Assembly (NCBI GenBank): GCA_024180945.1
Contig: JAKSGN010000003.1
Span: 2,108,001-2,172,000 of the forward strand
DNA length: 64,000 nt
DNA from: Macrophomina tecta
Lineage: Eukaryota > Ascomycota > Dothideomycetes > Botryosphaeriales > Botryosphaeriaceae
Direction of reading: 5' to 3'
Shown: piece by piece, positions 1-10,971 of the stretch
How the letters are laid out: every line of letters begins with the position of its first letter
Position numbering within the stretch: the stretch's first letter is position 1
Program-made: the position numbers and the translations under genes
Notes under the pieces: generated by a model
Database searches by the model: none
Told to the model about the DNA's origin: nothing
Seen by the model: the letters and a program-made list of their open reading frames with translations, nothing else

Positions 1-3000
1 CTTCTTCCCTTGGTGGAGCACCGCCGTCATCAACCGGTGCGGCGGGCAAACGCACGAGGCGACGGCCGTTGAGGAAGGTGCTACCGGAGCCGCGGTTGAT
101 CTCGAGCATCCATTGGGAGCTATCTTTTATGTAGAAGTCGCAGTGATCTGCGGTGATGAAGGGCTCTGGTAGGAAGATTGGGGCACCTGGCGGACGATCT
201 TGTTTGTTGAACGAGGCGTCGGAGCCAATGCGGATGGTCAGCACGTTGCTTCTGGGATTTTGATGTATCCGCGTACGAATGAGAGAAGGCAGATTTCGGC
301 GATGGCGACGTGAATGCTCGAATATTATAGCTGATTGTTCTTCACTGAGTTCTCGTGTAATGATGATGTGATCCTGATCATGCTGCAAAAATGTCAGAAT
401 ACTCTGAAGTCAGAGGTACCGTGTGATACTTACATCATCAAATTGGAACGGAAGATCATAATAGAACAAAGTGTCCAGAGACAAATGCTTACGATGAGCC
501 TTCACATACGTCGGGCGGTAATTCCGCACCGGGCTATTTGGCCGAGACCTCACAGAGGTTTTGTTCTGATCTTCAAGACTTATGAGATCTTGCCCATCAA
601 GGGAAGACAAACCACTTTGCTCAGATTCTTCCAACATACTGGGAGATGGCTGGAGGAATACGAGGAATAATTGTGGTAGAGCTGAGAGGGACTGGGTGTT
701 GACTCCAGAACCTTCTGCTTCACAGGCGTTGCAGAGATCGTGGTAGCACACCAGACAGTTTGGAGTTTCCATTGGCCTGGCTCGGCACTTACAGCATGCC
801 CAGAGAGGAGGCCCACCGGTGAGACGGCTCAGGTTCTCCACAGACTCGCTCAGCCAGGTGGAGCTTCTTGTCTTACTGGGTTCTGTTGTGCCAAGTTCCA
901 TTCCAAGTACATCTTCCCCTTCTTTGCCTGGTGTTTGGCTTAAGATATCCTCGTCAATAGATTCCGGACTTTCCTCACGTATCTGCTGTTCCTTGGGGGA
1001 GTTTAACCGCGATGTGGTTGGTGGGAAGAACAGCGGGATGAGTGTTCTGTAGAACTGCACGTCTATATCTTTGTAGACACAAAACACAATTCTCTGCAGT
1101 TTGTCACCTTCACCCGATTCAAGGAATGCACGTGTAGTTGCAAGCGCAATTTCTGCAGCCTCTCGACCCGGAAAGCCATAACCACCGGCACTGAGACATG
1201 GAAATGCAATGCTTTTTAACCTCTTCTCCGCTGCGATTTTGAGACAGCTTCGGTAACAGCTTGCGAGTAACTCGTCGTGCTTAACAGAACGGGAGGCCTG
1301 GAAGTAGTGCGGTCGTACGGTATGAATGATCTTCCGACATGGTAAGTTGTAGCCTGAGGTCATCACCGCTTGCCCCATCTGACATGATGGAAGACTTTTG
1401 CACTCTTTCAGGAGGTCCGGTCCGGCAGCTTCGTGAATCCAATAGCTGATTGAATCTGAGGCACCGGTATTCAGATCCGGTCCAGTCCCGTTGACGATAG
1501 CATCCACATCCAGCATAGTAATATCGTGCTGGAGCATTGATATCTTCTGGTTGATTTTCTCGCTTGAAGTTTTTGAATAGACATCTAACGCGGCAGAAGA
1601 AGGGTTCTGTAGCCATCCGTTGAGATACAGGTCCGAAATAGTCGGCATGTCGGAGACGACTTTCACAACAAACGTTGATCTAGGGTTTTTGGTGGGAAAA
1701 GTCCTAATGTCCGTCTTGAGTTGGCTTACAAGTGGGCGCCCCTTGGTGTTTGAAAACGATCTCTGAAGTTTTGCAAAAAATGAAAGCCGGCCACTAAGCT
1801 CTTGCCTGTCGCGCTGGAAGTGTTTATGGTACCAGATGCTGGTGGGCCTTGCCCACTCCCCATCCAACCTCAACTGTTGCCCAAACTGCTGGCGGAACCC
1901 ACAGGCCAACAAGCGGTCCCTAAATAGGGCGAATGATTCGAGCCTGAATTCTGGTAAAATGTCCTGGGCGAAGCTCTCTTCATCGATAACGCAGAATGTT
2001 CTACCGTCCGCGGCCCATGCAATGTACTTGGCATTTTCCGGTTTGCTGAGGGTCCTGGGCCAGAAGTTAGAAGGTTGCACTCTGAAATTTGTCAATACAC
2101 TCACCTGCTAAGCAGGTCCAGAAACGCTTCAGCATCGAACTCAACTGCCACATTATCTTGAGCAGAAACAGTACCATCCATATGCTCCTCCCCGTCTTTC
2201 TCGTAGCTAAATATGACGTCAGGGTACCTGGATCTGTCAAAGCCTGTCAATGCGTGCTCTGCCTCTTCCTGACTCCGGAACATGGCATAGCCCCGGGATT
2301 CGAAATTTGGACCAAGGCGAAGACTTGCCCCCAAAGAGGAGAGATAGTCGGAAAATTTTTTTCTTTCCTTCATCGTCTTTGGCAGGTTGTATAAGCGTAT
2401 CCTGTAGGGCTGATCCGAACTTCCATAATTGTTCGGCCTTAGATCTTCCCCGAAGCCTTCTCTAGGTTCATCAAGTGGATGGATCTGGAACACATTGGAT
2501 GCGTGCTGATCTAAATTGTCTCCTTCCGGGATTTCTCCAACTCCTTCAAGTACCGAACGCCTGGTGTATTCAATGAACTGTGCCATTTTTTCGCCAGACG
2601 CATCAGGCAATGACTCAACTGCACCTGCAGATAGTCCGTGTAAAATCGATTCCTGGTCCTCTTGAGAGACCTGAAAGTCAGGCGTTCCGTTAGAGGTCAT
2701 ACCAGTGCCAGCAGTCGAGTGGGTGGTATCTTGCTTCGCGCTTTCGAGATGAGATGCAGTGTCAATGGACCATCGGGCGCTTGTAGCTTCGGAGCTCTCC
2801 GAGGAGCTTCTTCTTCCATCGGACGCATGCATACTGACGCCGGATTTGTCTTCATCAGCATCAGTAAATTTAGGAAGCGCGAATGAAGCAAGTCTTTCCA
2901 GATGATTGGCGATGTGGTTGTTCATGTTACCAGCAATCCCTGTATCATCGGCACTGATAAGGCAAATTGGACAGCGCTGTCTTGTATCATTGGTAGAAAC

Positions 3001-4394
3001 CTCAGCCAATCTGATCATTTGTTGTACCTGCATCCCACCAAGACTGCCATCATGCGAGCTGTCCAGGTGGTTTATGAGTCCCTCTTCAGAGCAGTATACA
3101 GCGTCAGGATGGCCTGGGCATCGCCAAACTCTTCTGTGGGTAGAGCTTTCGTGGTCAAGCCATTCACGACGGCTGCGGAACATTTGATCCGACGCAGCGC
3201 AGTCTTTGTAAGTACATACGTACGGCTGCAGGTCCTGCAGAACATGTGTCCTGTCGTAATGTCAGATGAGCTACTCTAGATGGATTTAATTGCACCTTAC
3301 TTCCAAGATTTCATTCGACCGTAGCGAGCGGGACAAATGACGAAGCAGTAGGGGCACTCAAAATCTCTGTCCCCGTCGGCGCAACGAGGCGGAGACGGAA
3401 GTTCGATGCCGTGGCCATCGAGATCCCGCGCGGTTGTGGCAACTGAAGTTACCGATTGGCTGTCTACCGCATCATCTAAGGTTCGATGATGTGCTGTTGC
3501 TTCAGTGCCGGAAAGAAGAGTCCTCGGCTGGTCTTCACTCGGTGGCGCTTTGAGGTGAATCTCGGGAGGCAACATAGCACGCACAGGGTCGTCGGGCGTA
3601 TCCATAACCGCTTGATGCTGGGGCCTCGTATCATCGTTGACAGGATGAGAAGTGGCATCTCCAGACTCGAAGGTATTGGAGAGCTTGTCTCGGTGCTTTT
3701 TCCAGTACTTAAACTGCTGGCGTCTTCTTGTGATTGCTCTGCTCAGACGTTCGACAAGATAGACGACATCCTCATGCTCTCTTTCTGCCCTGAGATGTGC
3801 GAGAGCCTCTTCTGTGTATCTCTTGTCAAATTCAGCATACTGGCTGAACACGTCCACTCCAGTTTCAGGGTCGACTAGTCGGTAGGTCGCGGCCTTTAGA
3901 GCCCGCGCCCTCACGGTGGGGCTACGTATCCTGATGGAAAGTCGGTAAAGGTTGCTGACAATGTCGACGATCTCAAACATCCTCTGCTGCAGCTCGAACC
4001 TGGGCCGTCCCTCTTCGCTGCTGGATTCGTCGTCTTCCGAGTCTTCCGAGGCGCTATCATCACTAAAATCGCCACTGACTGCTTGTTGCTCATATGGAAG
4101 CCTAGCTCCAGTTATCACAGCCCGGGCTTCTTCCAGGTTGTTCTCCAGCTCGTGCAGCAATTTCAGGACGTTGGATTGGAGCAGCGGGCTGTCACGTAGG
4201 CGGTAGTCCAAGGAGCTGTGGCCTTTCTGTTGAGCACCAAGATTGCCGGCCCAGACGCGAAAACGGCCATATTCGTCCTCGAGATTGGATGAGTCGACCA
4301 GGCTCCGGTGGGCCGCATCACCGCCTCCCAGAGCAGCTGCTAGCAGTCGGAAGCTGCGCAAACAAGCCGCTGTGCCGTGTCTGATGGCGGTCAT
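1..4394 (-). CDS. multidomain C2H2 / RRM / HSF-type / macro / FHA protein, 3' end off window
   Basis: Four exons join in frame: 4394-3301, 3250-2105, 2054-434 and 382 to the left edge. The introns are 50, 50 and 51 nt with good GT..AG ends and branch sites, giving at least 1414 residues. Domains in order: a fungal N-terminal helical domain (about 1-240); C2H2-type fingers (about 345-490), the first split by intron 1; an RRM (about 648-713, RNP2 IRLYNLP, RNP1 RGYAMF); an HSF-type DNA-binding domain (about 736-833) that is complete only after splicing intron 2; a macro domain (about 915-1085, VDAIVNGTG and SAGGYGFP loops); a CxxC-rich finger (about 1167-1191); and an FHA domain (from about 1334, RIGSD, LEINRGSGSTFLNG). 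It may be a nuclear or stress regulator that reads ADP-ribose and phosphothreonine; that is inference. The spliced exons strongly support one gene. The C-terminus is not visible. Confidence 0.8.
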
Positions 4395-4898
4395 CGCACC
4401 TGACTGCCTTTTTCGCCCGGAATATCTCTGATGGGTGGAATAGCTTCAAGTAGGCAGGGTGAAGGATGGGCCGGTGGGGCGGGACGATCGGCGCAGCCCC
4501 CGCTCCCGAAATGGGTAAGCGCTTATATGTCCCGGCAGCTCTCTGCGGCTGAACACCGCCATTTCTAAGCCTCCAGCCTGCGGACTCCCTCTCTTGCGAG
4601 AGTCGCCCATCCTCCGCTCTCCTAGCCACTCCAGTGATGCTTCCTTCTCAGTCTTCCGCCTCAAAGCTGTGATCTTGTGAGGCCAGCAGCCACATAGGCA
4701 CGGCACGTCACTCTCAGGCTCGTCACAGCTTCCGTGGGGGCCAGAAACAAAAGAAAGCCAGGAATCGGTGCCTGTCAATTCCCCTCAAGCAGTCTGCATC
4801 TTTCAGAGGCAACTGGAGCCTATGGTATAACCGTTGAGCCATATCTCTCCATCTGCATTGGTTCCCACCTTCTCGGTCTCTGCTTCTGGACAGCTGAG
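4395..4898. promoter_or_regulatory. bidirectional promoter region
   Basis: This 504-bp gap separates the start codons of the divergent multidomain gene and the DUF7580 gene. It must hold both promoters and 5' leaders. The open frame of the right-hand gene extends back to 4734 without a stop, but that stretch does not resemble the family. No specific operator was recognised. Confidence 0.5.
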
Positions 4899-6596
4899 AT
4901 GAGTGGCGTAGAACTTGCCGGCCTGGTCCTGGCTGTATTGCCTCTTGTCATATCTGCGCTGGAAGACTACAACGAGGGCCTGGATCCGGTGAAGGCATTC
5001 GTAAAGTGGGAAAACTACTTGCCCCAGTACATACGCAAGCTACGGAACCAGCATGTGCACTACGAGCAAACACTTCGTCTACTGCTTGCTCCCATCACCA
5101 CCGAATATGAGTTAGCCGAGATGATTGCAGAGCCCCATGGCGAGCTCTGGAAGGATCCCGAGATGGCAAGGAAGCTAAAGCTCAAGCTGGACGAATCTTA
5201 CGACGCCTACCACCAAACGATACAGGACGTGGAAAAGATTATGAGAGCCATAGCTGAAAAGCTTGACTTGGAGCGTACTATCGATGTTACCCGGAATGAC
5301 CTTGAGGCCATGCTCATCGCCAACAAGCCAAAAATGACACAGAAATTTGAATTCAGAAAACGCGTCAAGTTCTCGATGAACAAGAAGAAGGTGAAACGAC
5401 TACTTGAGGAGTTGGACGAATGCAACAAGGAATTGGAGCGCTTTACGGACAAATCAGAGAGATTGGAACCATACCGCAAGAGCTCGAAGCCTTCCACAGC
5501 ACAGAAGGTGCAAAAGATCCAGGCCTATGCCAAGACACTCCACCAGACCCTAGTGGGTGCATTCAGCTGCTCTTGCCGGAAATCGCATATTACGAACTTG
5601 CATCTCGAACGTCGTGAACTCAATCTCAGGCCCGGATGGCGGAAGACAGCGTGCAGGCCGGGGACTACCTTCACTGTTTCATTCGTCGATAAGTCCTTAT
5701 CATGGGTCGTCAAGGAAGCAAAAATCTCGTTCCCAGAAGATGAAGATGAGCTTTCAGTGAGCATGGACAATCTCGCAGCCCAGCCGCGTCGCAGGATCAG
5801 CTTCTCTCCAAACCCATCACATTCCCCGAGATCTCCGCAATCTCCTTCGCGGACCAAAGGCGAGAACTCTCATTACAAAGACATCAAGGACCTTTGTTCG
5901 GTAGTGCGGGGCTTTGAGAGTGATGAAAAGAAGTGCATTGGCCTCTTGATGGAAAATGGCAGGCTTCGGGGAGCATATCCGGCTCACATGGACGGTCTCC
6001 TGTTCTCGCGAAAAGCGGACACTGTCACATTAGAGGATCTTCTTCAAAGTGGTGGTAGAATACGGCTAAGCAAAAGAGAACGCTATACCTTGGCCGTTAC
6101 TATTGCTTCTTCGATCCTGCACCTACATGCCTCTCCGTGGATCAGCGACCAGTGGAATAAGCGAGACATTATGTTTTATCAAACTCAATCATCACAGTGC
6201 TCAGTGGATCTTGAACATCCTCTTGTTACGCAGAAGTTCGCATACGAGATTCCTACAGCAAAAAGCCAAGGATTCAACAGTAAAAACGTCACTCTACTCT
6301 CCTTGGGCGTTATCCTCCTGGAGCTGTATTTCGGAAAGCCTTCCGAACTGCAATTGCCCGCGAGCTCGCATACAGGCTACGATAAATCATTCGCTATGCT
6401 CTCATTTGCCTACGGTTGGTACGATGCCGAGCAGGAAGAATTATCCGCTGCATTCCAAAGTGCTATTTTACACTGTCTAAGATGTTTCCCAGATCCAAGT
6501 GGGACTCTTCAGGACTCAAATTTTCTACAGGCGGCTATTGAGCAGATTCTATTGCCTCTTCAAGATGAGCTCTCTCAGTTCTTGGGTACAAGGTGA
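4899..6596 (+). CDS. DUF7580 domain protein (fungal, kinase-like C-terminus)
   Basis: A single-exon protein of 565 residues. The start is the ATG of MSGVELAGLVLAVLP, the typical hydrophobic beginning of this fungal family; an in-frame ATG at 4734 would add 55 unrelated residues. Residues 1-250 are helical and charged, with a coiled-coil-like stretch. A low-complexity Ser/Pro segment follows (about 290-330). The C-terminal half carries the DUF7580 pattern (DLCSVV, LTLxxLL-like, SILHLHASPW, SLGVILLELYFGK), which resembles a degenerate protein-kinase lobe without HRD or DFG catalytic residues. The family is expanded in Pezizomycotina and is often found near NLR-like and heterokaryon-incompatibility genes. 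Its molecular role is not established. Divergent transcription with the multidomain gene suggests co-regulation, which is inference. Confidence 0.8.
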   Translation: MSGVELAGLVLAVLPLVISALEDYNEGLDPVKAFVKWENYLPQYIRKLRNQHVHYEQTLRLLLAPITTEYELAEMIAEPHGELWKDPEMARKLKLKLDESYDAYHQTIQDVEKIMRAIAEKLDLERTIDVTRNDLEAMLIANKPKMTQKFEFRKRVKFSMNKKKVKRLLEELDECNKELERFTDKSERLEPYRKSSKPSTAQKVQKIQAYAKTLHQTLVGAFSCSCRKSHITNLHLERRELNLRPGWRKTACRPGTTFTVSFVDKSLSWVVKEAKISFPEDEDELSVSMDNLAAQPRRRISFSPNPSHSPRSPQSPSRTKGENSHYKDIKDLCSVVRGFESDEKKCIGLLMENGRLRGAYPAHMDGLLFSRKADTVTLEDLLQSGGRIRLSKRERYTLAVTIASSILHLHASPWISDQWNKRDIMFYQTQSSQCSVDLEHPLVTQKFAYEIPTAKSQGFNSKNVTLLSLGVILLELYFGKPSELQLPASSHTGYDKSFAMLSFAYGWYDAEQEELSAAFQSAILHCLRCFPDPSGTLQDSNFLQAAIEQILLPLQDELSQFLGTR

Positions 6597-8621
6597 CTAA
6601 ATTTAGGATTGAAGCGTTCACGTTTTTGGGGCAGCTGGTTTCGTCCAGTGCATGAACCTGTTGCACGGAAGAATGGGGATATCATCATAACATCATAGCA
6701 CCAATGAGCCAAGATGACAGAAGAGTTCGACAATTGAGTTTGCAAGGAACGAAAGAGAATGGCATGCAAGTTCATGGGGAATTAAGCACCCATCCAAACA
6801 TTAGTGTTCACGGCCACTAGTAATATTCACGTCCGGACGAATGCTTCAAATCCCCATCGAGGTTCACATGGCCTTCAATGATCCCGTCCTTCCGTAGTTC
6901 GGAATCATAGTTTGTAGAGAGATAGAGGCTGTAAAAGTGTCACAAATGAGTTTCTACCTCACAGCATACGCAGAAGCGCCTCTCGCCTTTAGTGCGCCTC
7001 GGCCTGCCAACTGACGGTCCATTCAACTCATCCCGGAACGCTCATCGTTGCCCCTCCAACATCCTCAAACATGCCCTCTCGAGAATCGGCTGACTAGGGG
7101 GAAGCTTGCGAAATCCCGCTAACCCACCCGAAACACCGCAGTCTCATCGAACAAGAGAAACGTGTCGCCTCAAGAATGTTCCCCTGGCGTGCCTCCACCG
7201 GATCACTTCAGCAGCATTCAACTATTCCCGCAGTAGCCTCGTCGCATAATGTGAAGATAAGCTGATGACGCTGCAAGAGAAGAAACACAAAGTACGCCAT
7301 CGTCCCACCCCACAACAACCGACACAACCATCGCGCACGCCGGAGTGCCCAAAGAGGAAACCTCCTACCTCGAACAGGCAAGTGTCAAAATGATCACCAC
7401 CGTCAACCGACACCGTCGTCCCGCACGAAACCCGGAACGATTGGACCTCCGTTCGTGGCGCCGCACGTCTTGCCCCGGACCGCTCACGAGACGAAACCTC
7501 CTACCACCACAATGTTCTTGCACTGCCATCATTCTTTCACCATCGCGTTTGATGAGCCGTCTCTTCCCACGAAGCCGCGGCAATTCCAGTCTACGAAACC
7601 GCTCCGGAACGCCATTGGCGCGATCCTCGAGGGAAAAAAAAAAAAAAAAAAGAACAAAGTGCACTAAGAGCACCCTCGGAACGCGAATGAGCTGAAGCGA
7701 AGACAGCAAAAGAATTCGACAAGGGGGCACGTGCAACCCTCTCACAAGTTCGGCCGGGTGCGCGCCGGCGCTCGCCAGGGAACGTGGACGCAGGGGCCAC
7801 CGATAGAAGAGTCCAGGGGGGTGGGCATGTGCGCGGGAAACTGGGGCAACGGGGTTACATGCCGTCACTTTCTTGCCGCTCTTCACCATTTTCCTCCGAC
7901 CACGCTACCTCCCTTTGATCCGCTCGTCACACGGCTCTCTCCCTCCCACGCGACAACCGACAGCATCGTGAGAAGAAAATAATAACAATAAACTGGGCCC
8001 TGGAGATATGGGAGATGACAGTGCGCTAGTGGGCCTGTGCAGCCACGAAAAAAAGAGGGTGCATGCGCCACTCCTTGGTCGACCCCCTATAATGCCCCTG
8101 GTCATCCCGCAATCTATTTTGGCTTCTGGAAGCCAAGGGAAGGATTGGATGATCGGGCCTGATTCCATGTGCACGTTATAAATTATGATAACTCTTTTCC
8201 TTTTGGTACCCCTCCAACCCCTTACGCGAAATTGCGAGCGCCTGTAGATTGCACGCCGCGCCGTTTCGCGCCGCCAAATAACGCGTGTTCCGCAGCGGCC
8301 CAAAGTCGGTCCTGCTACAGTGAATGCTGCGTTACAACATCATGTACTACAGGAATTTGAATGAAGCATTTCACACGAAGGAAAATAATGTGATGGGAGA
8401 AAAGGTAGAGTGAGAGCATATCTTCTTTTTTTTTTTTTTTTTTTCATCTATACCTATCTACTTGGCAGAACCATTGTGATATCGTCTAATATTAAAACGA
8501 ACTTTTCATTTTTCAAGAGACTGGGATGCCAGCACATTTGCGCGCAATGACAGATGCTCAAATGTCCGGTGTCCGTTGACATTACTCAACGCCCCAGACA
8601 CCAAGGACATCCCTCCTCCCT
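6597..8621. other. 2-kb stretch without a recognisable gene
   Basis: This lies between the 3' ends of the DUF7580 gene and the antiporter. Open frames here (the longest is 174 codons on the minus strand at 7365-7889) are Arg-rich, overlap each other on both strands and resemble no family. It contains an 18-nt A tract (7634-7651) and a 19-nt T tract (8426-8444). No tRNA-like B box or inverted-repeat ends were seen. Confidence 0.5.
7634..7651 (+). repeat. A18 homopolymer tract
   Basis: Eighteen consecutive A in an intergenic region. Similar 17-19-nt tracts occur at 8426-8444 (T), 22692-22708 (T), 27286-27304 (T) and 49046-49062 (A, in an intron). Confidence 0.85.
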
Positions 8622-10531
8622 TCAACGGCATTGTCGTCTGTTTTTTTGGAGCTTCTTAACGCGTCTGACCAATAATCCGACAGTTAATGGTCCGATGATC
8701 CTGCACAGTATGATCGCCCATGTGACGACAAGCAATATCTCATCTGGACCATTCGACGACGCAGAAGCAGAGGTGGAAGAGAAAATTCCTTTGCTCTCCG
8801 CAATTGAGGAAATCAAGAACCCGATTTCACCGCGTGCTACCATTGCGCCTCCAATAATTGAGGCCGGATACAGGGCGATGGGCTTCTTGGCGTCAGACGA
8901 AGTGTGCCGCGCTGTTGGAGCGGAAATATCACAGTTTGCGTCCTGGGCAGGCTGTGACCCGTGATGGTCGGTTGTCTCATTTTCGCTTCGTTCAGATGTC
9001 TGGACCTGAAAGATCTGTTGCTCTGAGCTTTCAGGTTCGGTAGTGCCCGCGTGGCTGTGCTTCCTATTTTGGTCCTTCTTCCGCGCCGATTTGCCCTTCT
9101 TCTCCGTCGATGCACCCCAAAGGTGGGGCATAGACGGCAGCCGGAGCTTACGGAGTTTGAGATTTTCTGGGATGTATGGCGAGATTGAGAAGCGAACAAG
9201 CCAAAGACCGCATACCAATTTCGCGAAAAGCATCAATATGGTGTAGGCGATACCCCGCCAGATAACTGAACCTGTGAATATTTGAAAAATGGGGATGGAG
9301 AAGCCGATGGATGTCTAGGATGAGTCGTCGGAAAATGTGAGGGTAATTCGACAGGGGCGCTTTACGAAGAAGAGCGGCTTCAGAATCTTCTCCACAGCTT
9401 GGTGGTAATAACGCTCGTAAATTGCGAGGCCAGAAAGATGGGTCGACGAGAAGCTTCTCACGCTCTCTGCTCTCTCGCTTCCCTGGGAGGCATCGTTGGG
9501 AGCCATGACAGCGGAAGATTGCCTGCTGTTTTGTGCGGCGTCCGTGCTTCTGGGTCTTTCGGCGGGTAGATGAGGCATCTCAGCGTCCCACCAGCTGATA
9601 GATGCACCGGCGAGATAGGCAGTGAATAAATTGGACGTGCCAGCGTAGGTGCCACCGGCGACAAAGCCAAACAGGATGACTGCGTGGATTATAAAGGTAG
9701 TTTGGTGAAGCGACAGTAGCTTCTGCACTGAGCCGGTAGGATTTGCCTCGCGGTGCTTGTTCAGGAAAACGGTAGCAGGCTTGACTATCAGGCAGCAAGC
9801 AAGCGGGACTAATACGGCAAATGCCAGCGGGACGAAAACTGGCCTAATGACGGTGGTTGCAGAGAATGATGAAACTGGCCCACCAAGGTTGGAAACGACT
9901 TGGACCATGACCAAGCTAACAACGTCATCCATCATGGGAGCACTGGTCAGTACCACTCCAAGACGTGATTTGGTGAGACCACTTGTAGCAAGGACGGTAA
10001 AGGTGGTTCCTAAGCTTGTCGAGCACAGCGCAGCGCCTGCTGCGAAGGCTTGCAGCGGTGTTGCGCCAACTAAAGCCTGCAGGGTAAAAGAGAGGCCGAT
10101 AGGAATGCCGATGCCTGTCACGGCCACGGCAGTAGAGAGGAGCAAATTGGCCTTCAACGAGGCAAAAGAGGTGGAGAGGCCGCCTGTTTTGAGGCCAGAG
10201 ACATTCGACAGCGAGGAGTGGTCGGAAAATCACCCTCGTATACAAGCAGAATGAAGCCGAGATACCTAAGCTGCACGATTACCTCTTCTGTCGATTTCGC
10301 AAGCCACTTCGCCCCTGGAGTTCCTCAGGCCACGCCAATGAAGATCTGGCCCAGAAGGCCGCAGTAAACGGTGTTGTCCAAGATGACATTGATGACGTTG
10401 AGAACGACGAGGAATGCCGATTGGGTAGGGATGGTAACGATGCCCGGCTCGTGGTAGGGCAGCGAGGCGGTGCTGCCAACGGCCAATGTTGATAGGGCTG
10501 GCGCGCGGATGACGGGGGTTGCGTGCGGCTG
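8622..10531 (-). pseudogene. CPA2-type cation/proton antiporter, interrupted by in-frame TGA
   Basis: Minus-strand exons are 10531-10234, 10183-9366 and 9314-8622, with introns of 50 nt (10184-10233) and 51 nt (9315-9365). The spliced product is a multi-pass Na+/H+ or K+/H+ exchanger. Recognisable segments are LPYHEPGIV, GLLGQIFIGVA, GTPGAKWL, LVYEGGLSTSF, SLGTTFTVL, the MMDDVVSLVMVQV core with the paired Asp of the transport site, and a C-terminal cytosolic tail after about 12 membrane spans. Two defects stand out. A TGA at 10325-10327 lies between GVA and GTPGAKWL, where the family has Trp. The open frame upstream reaches a stop at 10532-10534 without any ATG. The rest of the reading frame is intact over more than 500 codons. 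It may be a young pseudogene, a recoded gene, or a gene with an unseen first exon. Confidence 0.75.
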
Positions 10532-10971
10532 CTACCCACAAGTCTTTCCGTTCAGGGGCAAGCACAAATAAGAAGAACTGGCCAGCCGGGCAGCCGCCAA
10601 AATGCAGGCTCAAGTCACAAGGCAGCAGGCGGAGGCGACGACTTCAGCCCAGCAGCTCACTGCCGACAGGCGAAAAGGCAGGTTGCTTGCCTGGGCTCGG
10701 CCAGAAGCAGCAGGCGCACGACAGGGATCGGCGCTGCCGCGGCGCGTCCGTCCACGCACGCGCCTCCCTAAAGCGCTTGCCCGGCGGCCGGGGATCAGCC
10801 AACGGGAGCTCGACTCTCGCATTGCCGCTCCGGACAGGGTCCCATGCCGCTCTATTGTTGACCGCGCAGTCCGCTGTCAACACAGCATCGCTACTGTCAC
10901 CGCTTTCGCTGCTCCCTGCGCCAAACTCCCCCGCTGTCGCCTTGCGCTGCTTCCAATGCCGCGCAGCCACC
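10532..10971. promoter_or_regulatory. shared upstream region of antiporter and alpha-actinin
   Basis: A 440-bp GC-rich gap between divergent genes. It should hold the alpha-actinin promoter, and the antiporter's missing first exon if one exists. A minus-strand ATG at 10820-10822 opens a 70-codon frame with no family resemblance; its connection to the antiporter could not be shown. Confidence 0.4.

Noticed and set aside
7365..7889. 174-codon minus-strand frame
   Set aside because: Overlapped by frames on both strands, Arg-rich, crosses a homopolymer tract, no family resemblance.
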